A DNA stretch of 64,000 nt, taken from an uncultured Prevotella sp. (GTDB taxonomy: Bacteria; Bacteroidota; Bacteroidia; Bacteroidales; Bacteroidaceae). The notes beneath the pieces were generated by a model, which saw nothing but the letters and a program-made list of their open reading frames with translations, did no database searches and was not told where the DNA came from. Made by a program: the position numbers and the translations under genes. How positions within the stretch are numbered: position 1 is the first letter of the stretch; the number at the start of each line of letters is the position of its first letter. This document shows positions 1 through 9,084 of the stretch, one piece after another. The stretch covers positions 1 to 64,000 of the forward strand of contig CALUGA010000002.1 in the NCBI GenBank assembly GCA_944320105.1, read 5' to 3'.

Positions 1-196
1 TATTCATACTATAAAGGTACAAAATATTTGCGAGATTACCAACTTTTTTAGATACTTTCTTATCCCGAACTCGCGTATTCTATAATCATTAACTATAGTT
101 TCTCGCTCAGGTAGCACTAATGGTTTGCGACAGGTTCGCATTGGTAGCGGGAACGTCATAACAGCCTACTTCTCCTGAACTTGCGTACCAATAGAT
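1..196. other. AT-rich intergenic stretch with a dispersed repeat
   Basis: No gene is visible in this AT-rich start of the window. Positions 59-78 hold a 20-base word (CTTATCCCGAACTCGCGTAT) that recurs exactly on the opposite strand at 15053-15072, and in part at 15254-15268. The pair ggtagcacta / cattggtagc around 112-157 resembles the GGCACTGGTAGCTGC words at 3359 and 3430. This is dispersed repeat material with no assigned function. Confidence 0.5.
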
Positions 197-234
197 AAAA
201 ACGGGGTGCGGCAAAATTGCTTGCCACACCCCGT
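197..234 (-). terminator. Rho-independent terminator of the HtrA gene
   Basis: The stem ACGGGGTG / CACCCCGT closes a loop at 201-234. Read on the minus strand it is followed by a run of five T. It lies 27 bases past the stop of the minus-strand HtrA gene. Confidence 0.8.
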
Positions 235-260
235 AGTCTATTCAGGCCATGCACCGCCGT

Positions 261-1745
261 TTACTCGTCTTGCAGCGGCACGGCGAAGTAAGCCTTCTTG
301 CCGGTGGGGTAGATGCCCTGTATGTAGAGCACAGGCTCCTTGCTTGTGGATGCTTCCTTTACCGCCTTTTGCAGGTCTTCTATGGTGCTGATGCTCTGGT
401 CGTTCACCTTTTGTATGATGAATCCCCGGCTGATGCCAGCGTCCTTCATCTTGCCGTTGTTCACCTTCATCACCTCAAGGCCGTAGTTTATGTCGAGCTG
501 TCGCTTCTGGGCATCGGTCACCTCGCGGAAGTTAGCCCCCAGCACATCGAGGTCGGCGTGCTTCACCACGCTCACCGTGCCTTGCTCGTTCTTCAGCGTC
601 ACGGTTTCGGTGTGCTTCTTCTTCTCGTGCAGGTAGGTGATTGAAATCTTGTCGCCCGGCCTCTTCCTTGCAATTATCTCCTGAAGCTCAGCCATCTTGG
701 TCACCTTCTCGCCATCGACGGCCACGATTACGTCGCCCTCCTTTATGCCGGCGTCGGCAGCAGCGCCGTCCTCAAGCACCTTGGCCACGTATATGCCCTC
801 CATTGTGCCGAGGTCAATGTCCTTGCCCTGGTCCTTCTGGCTGTCCACGTAGTCCTTCACGTTGCCACCCTGGATGCCTACCCAGGCGCGCTGCACGGTG
901 CCATACTTCTTCAGGTCGTCCACCACCTTGTTCATTATGGTGGTTGGTATGGCAAAGCCGTAGCCGCTGTACGAGCCGGTTTGCGAGTAGAGCATGGCGT
1001 TGATGCCCACCAGCTCGCCGCGCGTGTTCACCAGCGCGCCGCCGGAGTTGCCCTGGTTGATGGCCGCGTCGGTCTGTATGAACGACTCCACGCTGTTGGC
1101 CCCGAGCGAGCGCGCCTTGGCGCTCACAATGCCTGCGGTGACGGTATTGTTCAGTCCGAGCGGGTTGCCCACAGCGAGCACCCATTCGCCCACCCTGATG
1201 TCGTCGCTGTTGGCTATCACGATGGCAGGCAGGTTCTTGCCGTCAATCTTTATGAGGGCCAGGTCTGTGGTCTTGTCTGTGCCAATGATGCGCGCCGAGT
1301 ACTCCGAGTTGTCGTTCAGCGTAACGGTAAGCTCGTCAGCTCCGTCAACCACGTGGTTGTTCGTCACGATGTATCCGTCGGCCGATATTATCACGCCCGA
1401 GCCGGTGGCTGTCTTGCGCGGGGTTTGCACCTGGCGCTTCTGTGTGCCTCCGTTGCCGCGCCCGAAGAAGCCCCCGAACGGGTCGAAGAAGAAGTCGCTG
1501 AACGGGTCGCTCTGCACGTCGATGGTCTTCACCTTGCTGTTCTGCACATATTTAATGTGGACAACCGACGGCAGGGCCTTCTCTGCTGCGTAGGTGAGGT
1601 CTACGGGCTGTCCGGCGGGAACCGGCGTGGCTGGTGCCGGTGCGGCGGCGCAAGCCTTGCTGAATGCCGCAACCGAGAATACGAGTGCCACCAGGCACAT
1701 TGCCGGCAGCAGGTAATTGATTACTTTTTTCATTCGTCTATCCAT
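261..1745 (-). CDS. degP: Do/HtrA-family periplasmic serine protease
   Basis: This is a periplasmic chaperone-protease that degrades misfolded envelope proteins. The 494-residue protein has a signal peptide or anchor (about residues 5-33) and a trypsin-like domain with the triad His131 (TNNHVV), Asp161 (TTDLAL) and Ser234 (GNSGG). Two PDZ domains follow (about 290-385 and 400-490). A Phe/Gly-rich loop (about 82-100) resembles the regulatory LA loop of Do proteases. The length is normal for the family. Met1 (1745) and Met5 (1733) are both possible starts. A TAAATTTG -7 element at 1779-1786 on the minus strand leaves a short leader for either. The gene stands alone, divergent from uxuA, with its own terminator. 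Confidence 0.95.
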   Translation of the reverse strand: MDRRMKKVINYLLPAMCLVALVFSVAAFSKACAAAPAPATPVPAGQPVDLTYAAEKALPSVVHIKYVQNSKVKTIDVQSDPFSDFFFDPFGGFFGRGNGGTQKRQVQTPRKTATGSGVIISADGYIVTNNHVVDGADELTVTLNDNSEYSARIIGTDKTTDLALIKIDGKNLPAIVIANSDDIRVGEWVLAVGNPLGLNNTVTAGIVSAKARSLGANSVESFIQTDAAINQGNSGGALVNTRGELVGINAMLYSQTGSYSGYGFAIPTTIMNKVVDDLKKYGTVQRAWVGIQGGNVKDYVDSQKDQGKDIDLGTMEGIYVAKVLEDGAAADAGIKEGDVIVAVDGEKVTKMAELQEIIARKRPGDKISITYLHEKKKHTETVTLKNEQGTVSVVKHADLDVLGANFREVTDAQKRQLDINYGLEVMKVNNGKMKDAGISRGFIIQKVNDQSISTIEDLQKAVKEASTSKEPVLYIQGIYPTGKKAYFAVPLQDE

Positions 1746-2117
1746 TTGTGTTCCTTAAAATGTTCGTTTTGACGTGTGCAAATTTAGGCGCAAAAAATGT
1801 AAAACTGACAGTTTGTCGCTTACTTTTGTCCGAATTTAACACTTGAAATTGGCAGCTTAACGGCAGTTTGCGCTTCGGAAATGAAGGCTGAAAAAAACTA
1901 AATGCCCGGTGGCAGAATTGCATTTGGCCACGTGCGCACTCATTGCGAGCGTTGGGCTTGCCGCGCCTTGGCTGTGGCTCGTGGCCGTGCCTGCCAGAGT
2001 GTCGTATGTTTTTATGCAAACGTTTTCTTTCAGAAAAAGCAGTATCGGTATACACCGGTGGCATAAAAGCATTACCTTTGCACCAAAGAACAACCAATAA
2101 CGACATAACATACGATT
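1746..2117. promoter_or_regulatory. Divergent promoter region degP / uxuA
   Basis: This 372-base gap holds no credible gene. Minus-strand TAAATTTG (1786-1779) would serve degP. Plus-strand TACCTTTGCA (-7 element at 2073-2080) lies 38 bases before the uxuA start. No convincing -33 TTTG sits at the ideal distance upstream of the uxuA element. Confidence 0.7.
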
Positions 2118-3317
2118 ATGGAAAGAACGTGGAGATGGTTTGGTAAGAACGACAAGATTACCCTTGCCATGCTCAGGGAGATAGGCGTTCAGGGCATAGT
2201 CACCGCCCTGCACGATGTGCCTAACGGCGAAGTGTGGACGCGCGAGCGCATCAGCGACCTGCGCAAGTACATCGAGAGCTACGGCCTGCGTTGGTCGGTG
2301 GTGGAGAGCCTGCCCGTGAGCGAGGCCATAAAGTATGCCGGCCCGGAGCGCGACAGGCTCATAGAGAACTACAAGGAGAGCCTTAAGAACCTTGCCTTGG
2401 AGGGCATACACACGGTGTGCTACAACTTCATGCCAGTGCTCGATTGGGCGCGCACTGACCTCAGCCACCCCAACCCAAACGGCACCACCAACCTCTATTT
2501 CTCGCGCGCTCAGTTCGCTTACTTCGACATCTGCATCCTAAAGCGCGAAGGGGCGGAGCAAGACTGGCCCGCCGACGTGCTTGCCGAGGTGGAAAAGCTG
2601 AAGCAGACCATGACCGCCGAGGACGACCACAAGCTCGTGGACAACATCATCGTGAAGACGCAGGGCTTCGTCAGCGGCAACATCAAGGAAGACGACGAGC
2701 ACCCGGTGGAGCTGTTCCGCCAGCTGCTCAGCCTTTACAAGGGCATCACCAAGGAGCAGCTGCGCGAAAACATGCGCTACTTCCTCGCCGCCATCATGCC
2801 CACCTGCGACGAGTACGACATGCGTATGTGCGTTCACCCCGACGACCCGCCATTCCCCATCCTCGGCCTTCCGCGCATCGTTACGTGCGACGAGGACATC
2901 CGCTGGTTTCTCAACGCTGTGGACAACCCCCACAACGGACTCACTTTCTGCGCCGGCTCGCTGTCGGCCGGGGCGCACAACGACGTGGTGGAGCTGGCCC
3001 GCAAGTACGCCCGGCGCACTTGGTTCGTTCACCTGCGCTCCTGCCACGTGTTCCCCAACGGCGACTTCACCGAGGCTTCGCACCTTGGCGGGCGGGCCGA
3101 CATAATAGAGCTGGCGCGCATCTTCGAGAAAACCAACCCCTCGCTCCCCATGCGCGTAGATCACGGCATGACCATGCTGGGCGACGCCGACCGCGGCTAC
3201 AACGCCGGCTACAGCTTCCTCGGGCGTATGTTTGCGCTGGGACAGGTGCAGGGCATACTGGCCACTGTCGACCGCGAGCTGGGCATTGAGTATAAGCAGC
3301 CGGGCTTTTTCGAGTGA
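2118..3317 (+). CDS. uxuA: Mannonate dehydratase
   Basis: UxuA dehydrates D-mannonate to 2-keto-3-deoxy-D-gluconate (EC 4.2.1.8) in cytosolic glucuronate breakdown. The 399-residue protein begins MERTWRWFGKNDKITL and keeps family features along its length, including GVQGIVTALHDVPNG near the N terminus, CYNFMPVLDW, and the His/Cys-rich metal-site segments MRMCVHPDDPP and HLRSCHVFPNGDF. The length is usual for the family. The start sits 38 bases after a TACCTTTG promoter element. The SDR gene 183 bases downstream is the expected partner, fructuronate reductase. Confidence 0.95.
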   Translation: MERTWRWFGKNDKITLAMLREIGVQGIVTALHDVPNGEVWTRERISDLRKYIESYGLRWSVVESLPVSEAIKYAGPERDRLIENYKESLKNLALEGIHTVCYNFMPVLDWARTDLSHPNPNGTTNLYFSRAQFAYFDICILKREGAEQDWPADVLAEVEKLKQTMTAEDDHKLVDNIIVKTQGFVSGNIKEDDEHPVELFRQLLSLYKGITKEQLRENMRYFLAAIMPTCDEYDMRMCVHPDDPPFPILGLPRIVTCDEDIRWFLNAVDNPHNGLTFCAGSLSAGAHNDVVELARKYARRTWFVHLRSCHVFPNGDFTEASHLGGRADIIELARIFEKTNPSLPMRVDHGMTMLGDADRGYNAGYSFLGRMFALGQVQGILATVDRELGIEYKQPGFFE

Positions 3318-3358
3318 GGAGCTAATGGCTTCATCCGTGTGTAGTGCTGCCAGGGTTC

Positions 3359-3444
3359 GGCACTGGTAGCTGCCAGGGGTGTAGAGACGATGCGCGCATC
3401 GTCTCCACATCAAGGTTACATAAGGGCGTGGCACTGGTAGCTGC
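3359..3444. repeat. Palindromic element flanked by 15-bp direct repeats
   Basis: Two copies of GGCACTGGTAGCTGC (3359-3373, 3430-3444) flank a perfect 20-bp palindrome AGACGATGCGCGCATCGTCT at 3383-3402. With its edges the palindrome reads GTAG...CCAC, so it matches the GTAGAGACG...CGTCTCTAC family also seen at 15127-15217. It lies between uxuA and the SDR gene. Confidence 0.7.
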
Positions 3445-3500
3445 AGGGTGCTGCACACTAATGATTTTGGTTAAATTAAAACGTAAAGCAAAATAAAACA

Positions 3501-4313
3501 ATGAAGAATCTGTTTGACATAAACGGCTACGTGGTAGCCATAACCGGCGGTACGGGTGTGCTGGGGCGCACCATCGCCAAGTACCTGGCGCTCAACGGGG
3601 CCAGCGTAATAATCCTTGGCCGCAAGGAAGAGGTGGGCCGCCAGATAGTGGCCGACATAGAGCAGGCCGGAGGCCGCTGCGAGTTCATGAAGACCGACGT
3701 GATGGACCAGGCGGTGGTGCAGGCCAACTGCGATGCCATCGTGGCCAAATACGGGCGCGTGGACACGCTGCTCAACGCCGCCGGAGGCAACATGGCCGGG
3801 GCTACGATAGGCCCCGACCAGAACTTCTTTGACCTCGATGCGCGCCAGTTCCAAACGGTGCTGGAGCTTAACCTCACCGGCACGGTGATACCCACGCAGG
3901 TGTTCCTCAAGCCCATGGTGGCCCGGGGGCGCGGCTCTGTCATCAACTTCTCGTCGATGGCGGCTTTCCGCCCCATGACGCGCGTGTGCGGCTACGCTGC
4001 CGCCAAGGCCGGCATAAGCAACTTCACGGCCTTCATGGCCACCGAGTGCGCCAAGAAGTTCGGTGAGGGCATCCGCGTCAACGCCATTGCCCCGGGCTTC
4101 TTCATAACCGAGCAGAACCGCTCGCTGCTCACCAACCCCGACGGGTCGTACACCCAGCGCGGGCAGGACGTTATCCGCCAGACTCCCTTTGGCCGCATGG
4201 GCGACCCTGAGGAGCTGTGCGGCACCATTCATTACCTCATGAGCGACGCCGCCAAGTTCGTAACCGGCACGGTGGCCGTGGTAGATGGCGGCTTCAATGC
4301 CTTTGCCATGTAG
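3501..4313 (+). CDS. SDR-family D-mannonate oxidoreductase (fructuronate reductase type)
   Basis: This 270-residue classical short-chain dehydrogenase has the Rossmann motif TGGTGVLG (about 16-23), NAAGG (about 94-98), the catalytic Ser in NFSSM, and YAAAK as the Tyr-Lys pair. Classical SDRs use NAD(P)H. Its place directly after uxuA, and the known use of SDR enzymes for D-mannonate oxidoreduction in Bacteroidetes, suggest that it interconverts fructuronate and mannonate. Substrate is inferred from context, and a sugar-alcohol dehydrogenase is possible. The ATG follows an AT-rich leader. Confidence 0.85.
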   Translation: MKNLFDINGYVVAITGGTGVLGRTIAKYLALNGASVIILGRKEEVGRQIVADIEQAGGRCEFMKTDVMDQAVVQANCDAIVAKYGRVDTLLNAAGGNMAGATIGPDQNFFDLDARQFQTVLELNLTGTVIPTQVFLKPMVARGRGSVINFSSMAAFRPMTRVCGYAAAKAGISNFTAFMATECAKKFGEGIRVNAIAPGFFITEQNRSLLTNPDGSYTQRGQDVIRQTPFGRMGDPEELCGTIHYLMSDAAKFVTGTVAVVDGGFNAFAM

Positions 4314-4332
4314 GTTGCCTGGAGGCGGGTCT

Positions 4333-4532
4333 TTAACCCAAATCAGTCGTTATACCGCCTAACATATTTTTTGTGCCAGTGGTCGGCTTTCCAAACGCTT
4401 CCATCCTCTTGCCGGCATCTTGTCTGCCGCTTTGTCTCGACGTAGCCCGCTACGTCTTCGGCAAAGGCGACAGCCAATCTGCCGGCAAGAGGATGGAATC
4501 GTTTTGGACTCTAACGACCGATTTTGGTTTAA
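4333..4532. repeat. Long imperfect inverted repeat (about 200 nt, MITE-like)
   Basis: The left arm starting ttaacccaaatcagtcgtta (4333) pairs with a right arm ending cgaccgattttggtttaa (4532). A middle block pairs 4393-4417 with 4480-4504 at 24 of 25 positions. The centre is GACGTAG/CTACGTC (4439-4456). The whole gap can fold as one long hairpin. It has no coding sequence and lies after the SDR gene. It could be a non-autonomous mobile element or a structured RNA. Confidence 0.65.
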
Positions 4533-4590
4533 TGTGGTAATATAATATTACAAATACCCTACCGTAATCCTCCCTGCGCCGTATTGGCGC

Positions 4591-4678
4591 GCCAAACGGG
4601 CCGTTTCGCATTGCCGAACGGCCCGTTTTGTCGTCTGATATAGGCTGTTTTGCACGGCAAAACGGCACATGCCGCAAG
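4591..4678. repeat. Array of four 22-bp palindromic units (copy 1)
   Basis: The units start at 4591, 4613, 4635 and 4657. Each of the first three is an imperfect palindrome of the form gccaaacgggccgtttcgca plus a spacer, and the fourth is degenerate and carries CATG. It lies in the SDR-serS gap. Seven other copies occur in the window. Confidence 0.8.
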
Positions 4679-4918
4679 TGGCTGCCTTTCAGATGGTTGC
4701 GTAGGAAAGATGGTTTTGTGAAATATTATTACACATTCTGTCTCTTGAAACCGGCATTCCCGGCTTGCGCTTGCTTGTGTTTGTGGTGGCCATGGCGGCA
4801 GTTTGGGAGTGGCGGAAGGAAGTTAATGCAGCTCTGCGGGCCGCCTCTGTTCGCTCAATAATCGCCCCGGCATTGTCATTTTTTCACCCGCCGCCGCGCC
4901 GTTTATCTTTTTTTTATA

Positions 4919-4926
4919 TAACTTTG
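4919..4926 (+). promoter_or_regulatory. serS promoter -7 element
   Basis: TAACTTTG followed by CA matches the Bacteroidetes -7 consensus TAnnTTTG and lies 38 bases before the serS ATG. Confidence 0.7.
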
Positions 4927-4964
4927 CACCTCAAACAATATAATAGGTTTTAAAGTTCCATATT

Positions 4965-6254
4965 ATGCTTACACTCAAACTCATCACTGAGGAAACGGAC
5001 CGAGTGATCCGCGGACTTGAAAAGAAGCACTTCAACGGTGCCAGGGAAGCAATAGAGAAGGTGATTGCCATCGACAAGGCCCGCCGCGAAGCGCAGCAGA
5101 AGTCAGACCGCACGAAGCAGGAGGCCAAGCAGATGGCCGCCCGCATTGGCGACCTCATGAAGCAGGGAAAAAAGGAAGAAGCCGACGAGATAAAGGCCAA
5201 GGTGGCTGTGATAAAGCAGGAAGACAAGGCACTGCAGGAGACAATGGAGAACGCCGAGCGCGAGCTGCACGACCTGCTCTGCACCATCCCCAACGTGCCT
5301 AACGACGACGTGCCGGAGGGAAAGGACGCCTCGGACAACGTGGTTGTGAAGGAGGGAGGCCCCATGCCAAACCTGCCTGAAGGTGCAATGTGCCACTGGG
5401 ACCTCTGCAAGAAGTACAACCTCATCGACTTCGACCTCGGCGTGAAAATCACCGGGGCCGGGTTCCCCATCTACATCGGCAAGATGGCCCGCCTGCAGCG
5501 CGCCCTCGAAGCCTTCTTCCTTGAGGAGGCGCGCAAGAGCGGATACCTTGAGGTGCAGCCGCCTTACGTGGTGAACGAGGCATCGGGCTACGGCACGGGC
5601 CAGCTGCCCGACAAGGAGGGGCAGATGTATCACTGCAACCTCGACAACCTTTACCTCATCCCAACTGCCGAGGTGCCTGTGACCAACATCTTCCGCGACG
5701 TTATCCTCGATGAGAAAGACCTGCCCATAAAGCGCACCGCCTACTCGGCCTGCTTCCGCCGCGAGGCAGGCTCCTACGGCAAGGACGTGCGCGGGCTTAA
5801 CCGCCTGCACCAGTTCGACAAGGTGGAGATAGTGCGCATCGACACGCCGCAGCACTCCTACGAGAGCCTGCGCGAGATGCTCGACCACGTGGAGGGCCTG
5901 CTCGTTAAGCTGGAGCTGCCTTACCACATCCTGCGGCTGTGCGGAGGCGACATGAGCTTCACTTCTGCCATCTGCTACGACTTCGAGGTGTGGAGCGCCG
6001 CGCAGAAGCGGTGGCTCGAGGTTTCGTCGGTGTCTAACTTTGAAAGCTACCAGGCCAACCGCCTGAAGTGCCGCTACCGCCGCGCCGACGACAAGAAGAT
6101 AGAGCTTTGCCACACACTCAACGGCTCGGCGCTGGCCTTGCCGCGCATCGTGGCCGCCATCATCGAGAACAACCAGACGCCCGAGGGCATAAGGGTGCCT
6201 AAGTGCCTCGTGCCTTACTGCGGCTTCGAGATGCTCGACGACAAGAACTTCTAA
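4965..6254 (+). CDS. serS: Seryl-tRNA synthetase
   Basis: SerRS charges tRNA-Ser with serine in the cytosol. The 429-residue length is usual. The N-terminal 110 residues form the charged coiled-coil tRNA-binding arm (many Lys/Glu, for example EEADEIKAKVAVIKQEDKAL). A class II synthetase core follows, with motif 2 around YSACFRREAGSYGKDVRGL and motif 3 around NGSALALPRIVAAIIENNQ. The start follows a TAACTTTG promoter element. A strong hairpin after the stop separates it from the next gene. Confidence 0.98.
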   Translation: MLTLKLITEETDRVIRGLEKKHFNGAREAIEKVIAIDKARREAQQKSDRTKQEAKQMAARIGDLMKQGKKEEADEIKAKVAVIKQEDKALQETMENAERELHDLLCTIPNVPNDDVPEGKDASDNVVVKEGGPMPNLPEGAMCHWDLCKKYNLIDFDLGVKITGAGFPIYIGKMARLQRALEAFFLEEARKSGYLEVQPPYVVNEASGYGTGQLPDKEGQMYHCNLDNLYLIPTAEVPVTNIFRDVILDEKDLPIKRTAYSACFRREAGSYGKDVRGLNRLHQFDKVEIVRIDTPQHSYESLREMLDHVEGLLVKLELPYHILRLCGGDMSFTSAICYDFEVWSAAQKRWLEVSSVSNFESYQANRLKCRYRRADDKKIELCHTLNGSALALPRIVAAIIENNQTPEGIRVPKCLVPYCGFEMLDDKNF

Positions 6255-6264
6255 ACAATCCCGC

Positions 6265-6305
6265 AAAGTCCTGCGGCGCACCGCTGAGCGTGCCGCAGGA
6301 CTTTT
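6265..6305 (+). terminator. serS terminator hairpin
   Basis: AAAGTCCTGCGGC pairs with GCCGCAGGACTTT around a 14-base loop and ends in TTTT. It sits 10 bases past the serS stop. Confidence 0.75.
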
Positions 6306-6352
6306 GCCATACGGCCTGTGCCATGGCACGTAACATCATCAAAACTAAGCAA

Positions 6353-8713
6353 ATGAACAAAATCATACGCAAGGAACAGTTCTCCGAGAACGTGTTCCTC
6401 TTCGAGATAGAGGCTCCGCTGATAGCCCGCAGCCGCAAGGCAGGCAACTTTGTCATCGTGAGGGTGGGGCAGAAGGGCGAGCGGGTGCCGCTCACCATCG
6501 CCGACGCCGACCCCGCAAAGGGTACTATAACCATCGTGGTGCAGCGCGTGGGCCTTTCGTCGGTAAAGCTGTGCAACCTCGGCGAGGGCGACTTCATCAC
6601 CGACGTGGTTGGCCCGCTGGGCAATCCCACGCACATAGAGAACTTCGGCACCGTGCTCTGCGCGGGCGGAGGAGTGGGCATAGCCCCCATGCTCCCCATC
6701 ATAAAGGCACTGAAGGCCGCCGGCAACCGTGTGCTGTCGGTGCTCGCCGGGCGCACCAAGGAACTGATAATCCTTGAGGACGAGGTGCGCAAGCACAGCG
6801 ATGTGACCATCGTCATGACCGACGACGGCTCATACGGCAAGAAGGGCGTGGTCACCGTGGGCATGGAAAAGCTCATCAGCCAGGAGCACGTCGACAAGGC
6901 GTTTGCCATCGGCCCGCCAATAATGATGAAGTTCTGCTGCCTGCTTACGCAGAAGTACGGCATACCTACCGATGTGTCGCTCAACACGATAATGGTCGAC
7001 GGAACGGGTATGTGCGGCGCGTGCCGCCTCACCATCGGCGGCAAGACCAAGTTCGTTTGCATCGACGGGCCTGAGTTCGACGGCTCGCTCGTAGACTGGG
7101 ATGAGATGTTCAAGCGAATGGGTACGTTCAAGCGGGCCGAGAAAGAGGAGATGGAGCACTTCGAAGACCACCTCGACAAGGTGCAGGCAAAGCCCGCTGC
7201 CGCTGCCCCGGCTGCCACTGAGGGAGCTGCCCCGGCCGCCGAGGAGCCTATAGAGGTGCTTACCGACCGCGACGCCGAGTGGCGCAAGGAGCTGCGCAAG
7301 GCCATGAAGCCCAAGGAGCGCACGGCCATCAGCCGCGTGGTGATGCCCGAGCTTGACCCAGAATACCGTGCCACCACCCGCACCGAAGAGGTGAACAAGG
7401 GCCTTACTAAGGAGATGGCGATGACCGAGGCCAAGCGTTGCCTCGACTGCGCAAAGCCTACTTGTGTGGAGGGATGCCCCGTGGGCATCGACATCCCGTC
7501 GTTCATCAAGAACATTGAGCGTGGCAACGTGCTCGCTGCGGCCAAGGTGCTTAAGCACACTTCGTCGCTGCCTGCCGTCTGCGGGCGCGTTTGTCCGCAG
7601 GAAAAGCAGTGCGAGAGCCGCTGCATCCACCTCAAGATGGGTGAGCCGGCCGTGGCCATTGGCTATCTGGAACGCTTTGCAGCCGACTACGAGAGGGAGA
7701 GCGGCAATGTGTCGCTGCCTGCCATCGCCCCCGCCAACGGCATCAAGGTGGCCGTGGTTGGCTCCGGCCCGGCGGGTCTCAGCTTCGCCGGCGATATGGC
7801 AAAGAGGGGTTACGATGTCTACGTATTCGAGGCTTTGCACGAAATCGGCGGCGTGCTGAAGTACGGCATACCCGAGTTCAGGTTGCCAAACAGCATCGTT
7901 GACGTGGAGATTGACAACCTCAGGCGCATGGGAGTTCACTTCCAGACCGACTGCATCGTGGGCAAGACCATCTCGGTGGAGCAGCTTGAGGATGCAGGGT
8001 TCAAGGGAATATTCGTAGGTTCGGGCGCGGGCCTGCCCAATTTCATGGGAATCCCGGGCGAGAACTCCATCAACATAATGTCGTCCAACGAGTATCTTAC
8101 GCGAGTGAACCTCATGGATGCGGCCAACCCCACGGCCGACACGCCGCTCAACTTCGGCCGCCGTGTGCTTGTTGTGGGCGGCGGCAACACGGCTATGGAC
8201 TCGTGCCGTACAGCCAAACGGCTCGGGGCAGACGTCACGCTGGTCTACCGGCGTTCCGAAGCCGAGATGCCTGCCCGTTTGGAAGAGGTGAAGCACGCCA
8301 AGGAGGAGGGCATAAAGTTCCTCACCCTGCACAATCCCATAGAGTACAAGGCCGACGAGAGCGGTGCGGTATGTCAGGCCGTGCTGCAGGTAATGGAGCT
8401 TGGCGAACCCGACGAGAGCGGCCGCCGCAGTCCGGTGGCGGTGGGGGGGCAAACCCTTACGCTCGATGTGGACCAAGTGATCGTGGCCATCGGAGTGTCG
8501 CCAAACCCGCTCGTGCCTAATTCGATAGCCGGACTGGAGCTTGGGAGGAAGAACACCATAGTGGTGGACGAGTCCATGCAAAGCTCACGGCCGGAGATAT
8601 TTGCCGGCGGCGACATAGTCCGCGGCGGCGCAACCGTTATCCTCGCCATGGGCGACGGGCGCAGGGCAGCCGCCAACATGGATCGCCAACTCACTGAAAA
8701 CGCAACGCGATGA
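6353..8713 (+). CDS. Fused NfnA-NfnB flavoprotein (FNR-like domain plus glutamate-synthase small-subunit domain)
   Basis: This 786-residue protein joins two chains that are separate in clostridial NfnAB (NADH-dependent reduced ferredoxin:NADP oxidoreductase). Residues 1-260 are the FAD/NAD-binding NfnA part with a [2Fe-2S] Cys cluster (GTGMCGACRLTIGG, then FVCIDGPEF). An Ala/Pro-rich linker lies near 275-300. Residues 320-786 are NfnB-like, with 4Fe-4S ligands (CLDCAKPTCVEGCPVGID), a second Cys set (CGRVCPQEKQCESRC), the FAD motif GSGPAGLSFAGD and the NADPH site VVGGGNTAMD. ATG 6353 begins the conserved MNKIIRKEQFSENVFLFE, and the reading frame further upstream overlaps serS and the hairpin. 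Electron bifurcation is inferred. It may instead serve as a glutamate synthase or sulfide dehydrogenase subunit. Confidence 0.9.
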   Translation: MNKIIRKEQFSENVFLFEIEAPLIARSRKAGNFVIVRVGQKGERVPLTIADADPAKGTITIVVQRVGLSSVKLCNLGEGDFITDVVGPLGNPTHIENFGTVLCAGGGVGIAPMLPIIKALKAAGNRVLSVLAGRTKELIILEDEVRKHSDVTIVMTDDGSYGKKGVVTVGMEKLISQEHVDKAFAIGPPIMMKFCCLLTQKYGIPTDVSLNTIMVDGTGMCGACRLTIGGKTKFVCIDGPEFDGSLVDWDEMFKRMGTFKRAEKEEMEHFEDHLDKVQAKPAAAAPAATEGAAPAAEEPIEVLTDRDAEWRKELRKAMKPKERTAISRVVMPELDPEYRATTRTEEVNKGLTKEMAMTEAKRCLDCAKPTCVEGCPVGIDIPSFIKNIERGNVLAAAKVLKHTSSLPAVCGRVCPQEKQCESRCIHLKMGEPAVAIGYLERFAADYERESGNVSLPAIAPANGIKVAVVGSGPAGLSFAGDMAKRGYDVYVFEALHEIGGVLKYGIPEFRLPNSIVDVEIDNLRRMGVHFQTDCIVGKTISVEQLEDAGFKGIFVGSGAGLPNFMGIPGENSINIMSSNEYLTRVNLMDAANPTADTPLNFGRRVLVVGGGNTAMDSCRTAKRLGADVTLVYRRSEAEMPARLEEVKHAKEEGIKFLTLHNPIEYKADESGAVCQAVLQVMELGEPDESGRRSPVAVGGQTLTLDVDQVIVAIGVSPNPLVPNSIAGLELGRKNTIVVDESMQSSRPEIFAGGDIVRGGATVILAMGDGRRAAANMDRQLTENATR

Positions 8714-9078
8714 ACGGTCTTTACACCATAATACTGCTCATAATGAGCAACGTTTTCATGACGCTTGCGTGGTACGGACACCTCAAGTTGCAGGAGACGG
8801 GCGTATCGGCGCGGTGGCCCGTGATAGGCGTCATAGCCTTTTCGTGGGGCATAGCGTTCTTTGAGTACTGCTGCCAGGTGCCTGCCAATAGGATAGGGTT
8901 TGCCGGAAACGGCGGCCCTTTCAGCCTCGTGCAGCTCAAGGTGGTGCAGGAGTGCATCAGCCTGGGGGTGTTCGCGGTAATCGCCAACATCATGTTCCAG
9001 GGCCAAAACCTGCACTGGAACCACATCTTGGCGTTCTTCCTCATCATCTGCGCGGTGTATCTCGTGTTCATGAAGTAG
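8710..9078 (+). CDS. DUF486 / DMT-like small membrane protein
   Basis: This 122-residue protein has four hydrophobic segments (about 3-20, 33-52, 70-92 and 102-120) and the DUF486 pattern with FEYCCQVPANRIG in the middle. DUF486 belongs to the drug/metabolite transporter clan, and no substrate is known. Its ATGA overlaps the stop of the upstream flavoprotein gene, so the two are translationally coupled. Confidence 0.85.
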   Translation: MNGLYTIILLIMSNVFMTLAWYGHLKLQETGVSARWPVIGVIAFSWGIAFFEYCCQVPANRIGFAGNGGPFSLVQLKVVQECISLGVFAVIANIMFQGQNLHWNHILAFFLIICAVYLVFMK

Positions 9079-9084
9079 CCGCCG

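Noticed and set aside
6203..6352. Upstream extension of the NfnA-NfnB fusion
   Set aside because: It overlaps the serS 3' end and its terminator hairpin. The conserved protein begins at ATG 6353.
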